In this document: positions 60,174-64,000 of the stretch, one piece after another
Position numbering within the stretch: the first letter of the stretch is position 1
Layout: each line of letters begins with the position of its first letter
DNA from: Streptacidiphilus rugosus AM-16
GTDB lineage: Bacteria; Actinomycetota; Actinomycetes; Streptomycetales; Streptomycetaceae
Reading direction: 5' to 3'
Length of the DNA stretch: 64,000 nucleotides
NCBI RefSeq assembly: GCF_000744655.1
Contig: NZ_JQMJ01000004.1
Span: forward strand, 3,224,001 to 3,288,000
Made by a program: the position numbers and the translations under genes
The notes under the pieces: generated by a model
Databases searched by the model: none
What the model saw: the letters and a program-made list of their open reading frames with translations, nothing else
Told to the model about the DNA's origin: nothing

Positions 60174-60605
60174 TCAGCCGCCGCCGGTGTCGCTGTGCAC
60201 GAGGTCGCCGAGGCGACCCACGAGCGGCAGGTGAATCACCGGATCGGGCAGTGCGGCGAGCGCGAGCACGACGATGACCGCCCCCAGCACGCCCATCACC
60301 ACGATGTCGGTGAAACGGCTGCGCACCGCCAGCATCCCGACCTCGGGCAGCACGATCCGCAGCACCGCGCCGACGAGCATGCCGACGCCGATCGTGACGA
60401 TCCCGGCCCGCCACGCGCCCAGCGCGGTGACCAGCAGGCCCACGCCGACGAAGGCCAGCACCAGCACGATCGGCCACTGCCGCACCGGCACCGGCATGTC
60501 GCGCCCGGCGGCCGCCGAACCGCCCTCGGGACGGAACGTTCCCGTGGTCTTCACCGGCGGCCGCTGCGACGAGGGACGACGCTCAGCGCCTTCAGACGGC
60601 GGCAC
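60174..60605 (-). CDS. DUF3017-family membrane protein
   Basis: A 143-residue protein with a basic Pro/Ser-rich head of about 37 residues and four membrane segments ([64 protein letters not shown] region). GTG 60603-60605 overlaps the folD stop by 14 bp and has GGAG just before it, so the protein is translated together with FolD. An ATG 36 codons in would give the bare membrane domain. The DUF3017 protein next to folD is a conserved actinobacterial pairing; its role is unknown. Confidence 0.82.
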   Translation of the reverse strand: MPPSEGAERRPSSQRPPVKTTGTFRPEGGSAAAGRDMPVPVRQWPIVLVLAFVGVGLLVTALGAWRAGIVTIGVGMLVGAVLRIVLPEVGMLAVRSRFTDIVVMGVLGAVIVVLALAALPDPVIHLPLVGRLGDLVHSDTGGG

Positions 60606-61446
60606 TGCGCTCCGCCGCCTCAACGACGTTCGACAACAGCATCGCCCGGGTCATCGGGCCCACGCCGCCGGGGTTCGGGGAGATCCAGCCGGCCACCTCG
60701 GCGACCTTCGGGTCCACGTCGCCGGTGTAGACGCCGTCCACACGGCTGACGCCCACGTCCAGCACGGTCGCGCCGGGACGGACGTCCTCCGGCTTGATCA
60801 GGTGCGGCACGCCGGCCGCCGCGACGATGATGTCGGCGGCGCGCAGGTGCTCGGAGAGGTTGCGGGTGCCGGTGTGGCAGAGCGTGACCGTCGCGTTCTC
60901 GCTCTTGCGGGTGAGCAGCAGGCCGATCGAGCGGCCGACGGTGATGCCGCGGCCGACGACGCAGACGTTCGCGCCGTTGAGCTCCACCTTGTGGCGGCGC
61001 AGCAGCTCGACGATGCCGTAGGGGGTGCACGGCAGCGGGGCCTCGACGTTCAGGACCAGCCGGCCCAGGCTCATCGGGTGCAGGCCGTCGGCGTCCTTGG
61101 CCGGGTCGATCAGCTCCAGGACGCGCTTCTCGTCCAGGTGCTTCGGCAGCGGCAGCTGGACGATGTAGCCGGTGCAGTCGGGGTTCGCGTTCAGCTCGCG
61201 GACGACGTCCTCGACCTGCTCCTGCGTGGCGTCGGCGGGGAGCTCGCGCTGGAGGCTGGCGATGCCGACCTGCGCGCAGTCGCGGTGCTTGCCGCGCACG
61301 TAGGAGTGGCTGCCGGGGTCGTCGCCGACCAGGACGGTGCCGAGGCCGGGGTTGATCCCCCGCGCCTTCAGCTGCTCGACCCTGGTGACGAGCTCGGACT
61401 TGATCGCTGCGGCGGTGGCCTTGCCATCGAGAATCTGGGCGGTCAT
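60592..61446 (-). CDS. folD: bifunctional methylenetetrahydrofolate dehydrogenase/cyclohydrolase
   Basis: A 284-residue enzyme that converts methylene-THF to methenyl- and formyl-THF, supplying purine synthesis. The active-site lysine is in SYVRGKHRD, the folate-binding loop is [10 protein letters not shown], the NADP loop is [13 protein letters not shown], and [12 protein letters not shown] closes the C-terminus. In most FolDs the loop reads GRSxxVG; here the serine is glycine, a minor variant. It is translationally coupled to the DUF3017 gene. No ZTP riboswitch was seen in the 190 bp upstream. Confidence 0.95.
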   Translation of the reverse strand: MTAQILDGKATAAAIKSELVTRVEQLKARGINPGLGTVLVGDDPGSHSYVRGKHRDCAQVGIASLQRELPADATQEQVEDVVRELNANPDCTGYIVQLPLPKHLDEKRVLELIDPAKDADGLHPMSLGRLVLNVEAPLPCTPYGIVELLRRHKVELNGANVCVVGRGITVGRSIGLLLTRKSENATVTLCHTGTRNLSEHLRAADIIVAAAGVPHLIKPEDVRPGATVLDVGVSRVDGVYTGDVDPKVAEVAGWISPNPGGVGPMTRAMLLSNVVEAAERSAAV

Positions 61447-61636
61447 GAGGACATTCTCCCGGATCGCGGAAGCGGTTGTGTCACGGGGCCGCCGGGTCGC
61501 CGCCCGTGCACGGACCGTGCAGGTCCGGTTGCAAATGCGCCACAAGTCCCCGCCCGCCCCACAACGAGGTGGACACGGCAGGGACGGATCGGAACGATGG
61601 TGGCGTATCAGAAACGGGGACGGGTTCGGGGGGATC

Positions 61637-62104
61637 GTGAGCACTACCAGCGCGCATCAGTCCGCGCCGGGTCCACAGGTACGGCCGGGGGCACGCGCCG
61701 CGTGGGAGTACCGCTGGACGAGGATCGCGGGGGGACGCTACGGCGGACCGCTGCGGGTGCTGCTGCGCGGCAGCGGCGCCGGCGTCCTCGCCGTGGCGGC
61801 TGCGGAGGTCCACGCGACGCACGATCCGGGCGTGCTCTGTCCGCTGCGACGCTTCACCGGGATTCCCTGTCCCGGCTGCGGCAGCACCACGGTGTTCATG
61901 GAGTTGGGCGCCGGTCATCTGGGCGCGGCGGTCGCCGCCAACCCGGTGACGGTGCTGGTCGGCCTCGGCCTGCTCTTCGCGCCGCTCGGCGGCGGGAAGT
62001 GGTGGTGGCGGCTGCCGACGCGTCAGAAGAACGTGGTGATCTTCACTGCGGCGGCCGTCTCCTGGGCCTGGCAGTTGCACCGATACGGCTTCCTGCCGAC
62101 CTGA
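61637..62104 (+). CDS. DUF2752-family membrane protein
   Basis: A 155-residue protein with the DUF2752 signature [18 protein letters not shown], a pair of cysteine motifs at the start of a membrane segment. Hydrophobic segments follow ([23 protein letters not shown] and [16 protein letters not shown]). The N-terminal 40 residues are soluble and basic. GTG 61637 has a G-run directly before it. The frame is open further upstream but overlaps the divergent folD promoter region. Function is unknown. Confidence 0.85.
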   Translation: MSTTSAHQSAPGPQVRPGARAAWEYRWTRIAGGRYGGPLRVLLRGSGAGVLAVAAAEVHATHDPGVLCPLRRFTGIPCPGCGSTTVFMELGAGHLGAAVAANPVTVLVGLGLLFAPLGGGKWWWRLPTRQKNVVIFTAAAVSWAWQLHRYGFLPT

Positions 62105-62182
62105 CCGTCAGCCCTCTCCGATAATCTCACCGCTCGTCAGTACGTCACGTCCCGTCACGCATCCCTGCCCGGAGGCACGATC

Positions 62183-62875
62183 ATGAGCTACCCGCCCGAC
62201 CCGAACAACCCCTACGGCCAGCCGCAGCAGCCCAACCCTTACGGGCAGCAGCCGCAGCAGCCCCAGCCGGGTTATGGCTACCCGCAGCAGCCCCAGCAGC
62301 CCCAGCCGGGCTACGGCTACCCGCAGCAGCCGGCGGCGGACCCGTACGCGCAGCAGCAGCAGCAGCAGCAGGCCTACGGCTACCCGCAGCAGGCCCAGCC
62401 GGGCTACGGCTACCCGGTGGGGGACCCGTACGCGGGCTACGTGCAGAACGCGTACGCCGGTTGGGGATCCCGCGTGGTGGCGCGCATCATCGACACCATC
62501 GTCATCGGGCTCATCCCGTGGATCCTCCTGTTCGCGCTCGACGGTCCGTCGACGACGATCAACGCGGACGGCTCCGTCAGCAGCAACACCGCCGGCTACG
62601 AGCTGGGCGCCTTCTTCGTGAACATCCTGGTGCTGGTCGGCATCGGCGTCATGAAGGGCACCATGGGCCAGTCCCTGGGCCAGAAGGCCGTCAACATCCG
62701 TACCGTGCGAGAGGCGGACGGCCAGCGTCTGGCGGTGGGCCCGGCGATCGTGCGTGAGGTCGCCCACGTCCTCGACAGCATCTGCTGCATCGGCTACCTG
62801 TGGCCGCTGTGGGACGCGAAGAAGCAGACCTTCGCGGACAAGATCATGACCACCGTGGTCACCAAGTCCAGCTGA
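62183..62875 (+). CDS. RDD-family membrane protein with Q/P/Y/G-rich N-terminal repeats
   Basis: A 230-residue protein. Residues 1 to about 85 are repeats of the pattern PQQPQPGYGYPQQ, an intrinsically disordered cytoplasmic tail with alternating glutamine and tyrosine. The RDD domain follows with GSRVVARIIDTIVIGLIPWIL, two further membrane segments and GQSLGQKAVNIRTVREADG. RDD proteins are often transport-associated or salt-stress proteins. ATG 62183 follows GGAGG-like GGAGGCACG. The tandem DNA repeats at 62214-62410 invite slipped-strand length changes. Confidence 0.9.
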   Translation: MSYPPDPNNPYGQPQQPNPYGQQPQQPQPGYGYPQQPQQPQPGYGYPQQPAADPYAQQQQQQQAYGYPQQAQPGYGYPVGDPYAGYVQNAYAGWGSRVVARIIDTIVIGLIPWILLFALDGPSTTINADGSVSSNTAGYELGAFFVNILVLVGIGVMKGTMGQSLGQKAVNIRTVREADGQRLAVGPAIVREVAHVLDSICCIGYLWPLWDAKKQTFADKIMTTVVTKSS

Positions 62876-62895
62876 GACGCTGCCGCTTGAGCCAG

Positions 62896-62930
62896 AAGGC
62901 CCGCCGTCCCGAGGAGGAACGGCGGGCCTT
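62896..62930. terminator. Bidirectional terminator between RDD gene and purH
   Basis: AAGGCCCGCCGT (62896-62907) and ACGGCGGGCCTT (62919-62930) form a perfect 12 bp stem with an 11-base loop, flanked by A and T on both sides. It separates the convergent RDD and purH genes. Confidence 0.88.
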
Positions 62931-62970
62931 CGTCATGCCGTGGAGGTCACCGGTGGGCGACCTCGGCGGC

Positions 62971-64000
62971 TCAGTGGAAGAAGTGCCGCGTGCCGGTGAG
63001 GTACATGGTGATGCCGGCCGCCTTCGCAGCCTCCGCCACCAGGTCGTCGCGGACCGAACCGCCCGGCTGGACCACGGCCTTGACGCCGGCCTCGATCAGC
63101 ACCTCGAGCCCGTCGGGGAACGGGAAGAACGCGTCCGACGCCGCGAAGGATCCCTGCGCCCGCTCGCCGGCCCGCTGGGCCGCCAGCCGCGCCGAGTCGA
63201 CCCGGTTGACCTGGCCCATGCCGACGCCGACCGAGGCGCCGTCCTTGGCCAGCAGGATCGCGTTGGACTTGACGGCCCGGCAGGCGCGCCAGGCGAAGGC
63301 CAGCTCCGCCAGGTCCGCCTCGCCCAGCGCCTCACCACAGGCGAGGGTCCAGTTGGCCGGGTCGTCGCCGGCCGCGTCGATCCGGTCCGCCTGCTGCAGC
63401 AGCAGGCCCCCGGTGACCGCACGGGTCTCCACCGCCGGGACGGCGGGGGTGCCGCGCAGCACGCGGATGTTCTTCTTCTGGGCCAGCACCTCGACCGCGC
63501 CCGGCTCGTAGTCCGGGGCGAAGACGACCTCGGTGAAGATCGGCGCGATCTGCTCGGCCAGCGCCACCGTCACCGGACGGTTGACGGCGATGACGCCGCC
63601 GAAGGCCGAGACCGGGTCGCAGGCGTGCGCCTTGGCGTGCGCCTCGACGACGTCCGCGCCGACGGCGATGCCGCAGGGGTTGGCGTGCTTGATGATCGCG
63701 ACGCACGGCTCGGCGTGGTCGTACGCGGCACGGATCGCGGCGTCCGTGTCGGCGTAGTTGTTGTAGGACATCTCCTTGCCGTGCAGCTGCTCGGCGGCGG
63801 CCAGGCCGGTGCCGGTCCCGTCGACGTACAGCGCGGCGGCCTGGTGCGGGTTCTCGCCGTAGCGCAGGACGTTCTCGCGCTCCCAGGTGGCACCGAGGAA
63901 CGCCGGGAACTGCTCCTCGTCCTGCGGGGCGTAGCCGCCGGCGAACCAGGAGGCCACGGCCACGTCGTAGGCGGCGGTGTGGGCGAACGCCTCACCGGCC
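62971..64000 (-). CDS. purH: bifunctional AICAR formyltransferase/IMP cyclohydrolase, N-terminus beyond window
   Basis: The last 343 codons of purH; the gene enters from the right edge, so the IMP-cyclohydrolase N-terminal domain is missing from view. The visible AICAR transformylase part has [26 protein letters not shown] (catalytic lysine-histidine), [16 protein letters not shown] and the C-terminal [17 protein letters not shown]. It catalyses the last two steps of IMP synthesis, the first using formyl-THF made by FolD. It ends 40 bp before the shared terminator. Confidence 0.97.
   Translation of the reverse strand, partial: AGEAFAHTAAYDVAVASWFAGGYAPQDEEQFPAFLGATWERENVLRYGENPHQAAALYVDGTGTGLAAAEQLHGKEMSYNNYADTDAAIRAAYDHAEPCVAIIKHANPCGIAVGADVVEAHAKAHACDPVSAFGGVIAVNRPVTVALAEQIAPIFTEVVFAPDYEPGAVEVLAQKKNIRVLRGTPAVPAVETRAVTGGLLLQQADRIDAAGDDPANWTLACGEALGEADLAELAFAWRACRAVKSNAILLAKDGASVGVGMGQVNRVDSARLAAQRAGERAQGSFAASDAFFPFPDGLEVLIEAGVKAVVQPGGSVRDDLVAEAAKAAGITMYLTGTRHFFH

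Noticed and set aside
62214-62410. Short direct repeats suggesting a CRISPR array
   Set aside because: They are in-frame codon repeats encoding PQQPQPGYG units of the RDD protein, without unique spacers.

Overview
The window is high-GC actinomycete chromosome, almost certainly from the Streptomycetaceae (Streptomyces, Kitasatospora or Streptacidiphilus). The evidence is the codon pattern, the many GTG/ATG starts with GGAGG-type ribosome sites, and a gene order that recalls, in reverse, the S. coelicolor core from deoC through afsQ, the nucleoside genes, sdh, trpS, glyA, mdh and folD to purH. No transposase, integrase, CRISPR array, tRNA or rRNA was seen. The recurrent non-coding elements are six copies of a ~105-125 bp intergenic palindromic repeat.

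Layout. 0-5 kb: a partial SMI1/KNR4-like gene, a PH-like membrane protein, then deoC coupled to two aldehyde dehydrogenase genes that look like a split ALDH16. 5-7.4 kb: a Tat-exported beta-helix protein and a uridine-kinase-like gene. 7.5-12.2 kb: the AfsQ signalling locus (sigQ divergent from afsQ1-afsQ2-lipoprotein-vanZ, with an AfsQ1-type site between them) and a PspC mini-protein. 12.4-20.6 kb: a small secreted protein, adenosine deaminase, a fused methyltransferase, a LysR/MFS pair, a lipoprotein, an acetyltransferase and a phosphodiester-glycosidase-like protein. 20.6-27.8 kb: nucleoside uptake and salvage (deoA, cdd, two permeases, ATPase, BMP lipoprotein). 28-31 kb: M20 amidohydrolase and an acyl-CoA mutase large subunit lacking a B12 domain. 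31.2-36.6 kb: SDR, an OHCU-decarboxylase-like gene with a probable CTG start, and sdhCDAB. 36.8-54.8 kb: GtrA protein, DD-carboxypeptidase, BrkB protein, DprE2/DprE1-like enzymes, two GT2/CDP-glycerol-transferase fusions, two tandem polytopic GT-C-like proteins, a 2'-5' RNA ligase-like protein, trpS and another GT2. 54.8-64 kb: CorC-type protein, glyA behind a ZTP riboswitch, an I36/VCBS secreted protein, mdh, a DUF3017 protein, folD, DUF2752 and RDD membrane proteins, and the C-terminal part of purH.

How the parts connect. A near-perfect palindrome, CTACGCGCGTAG, lies just upstream of deoC, add, deoA and the BMP lipoprotein gene. These four units together import nucleosides, deaminate or phosphorolyse them and feed deoxyribose-phosphate to deoC and its attached aldehyde dehydrogenases, so they look like one regulon whose regulator is outside the window. 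The DprE/GtrA/GT2-TagF/GT-C block looks like a cell-wall glycopolymer assembly locus. The glyA-folD-purH region is one-carbon and purine metabolism, with ZTP sensing at glyA. All family assignments come from reading motifs by eye; no database search was run.
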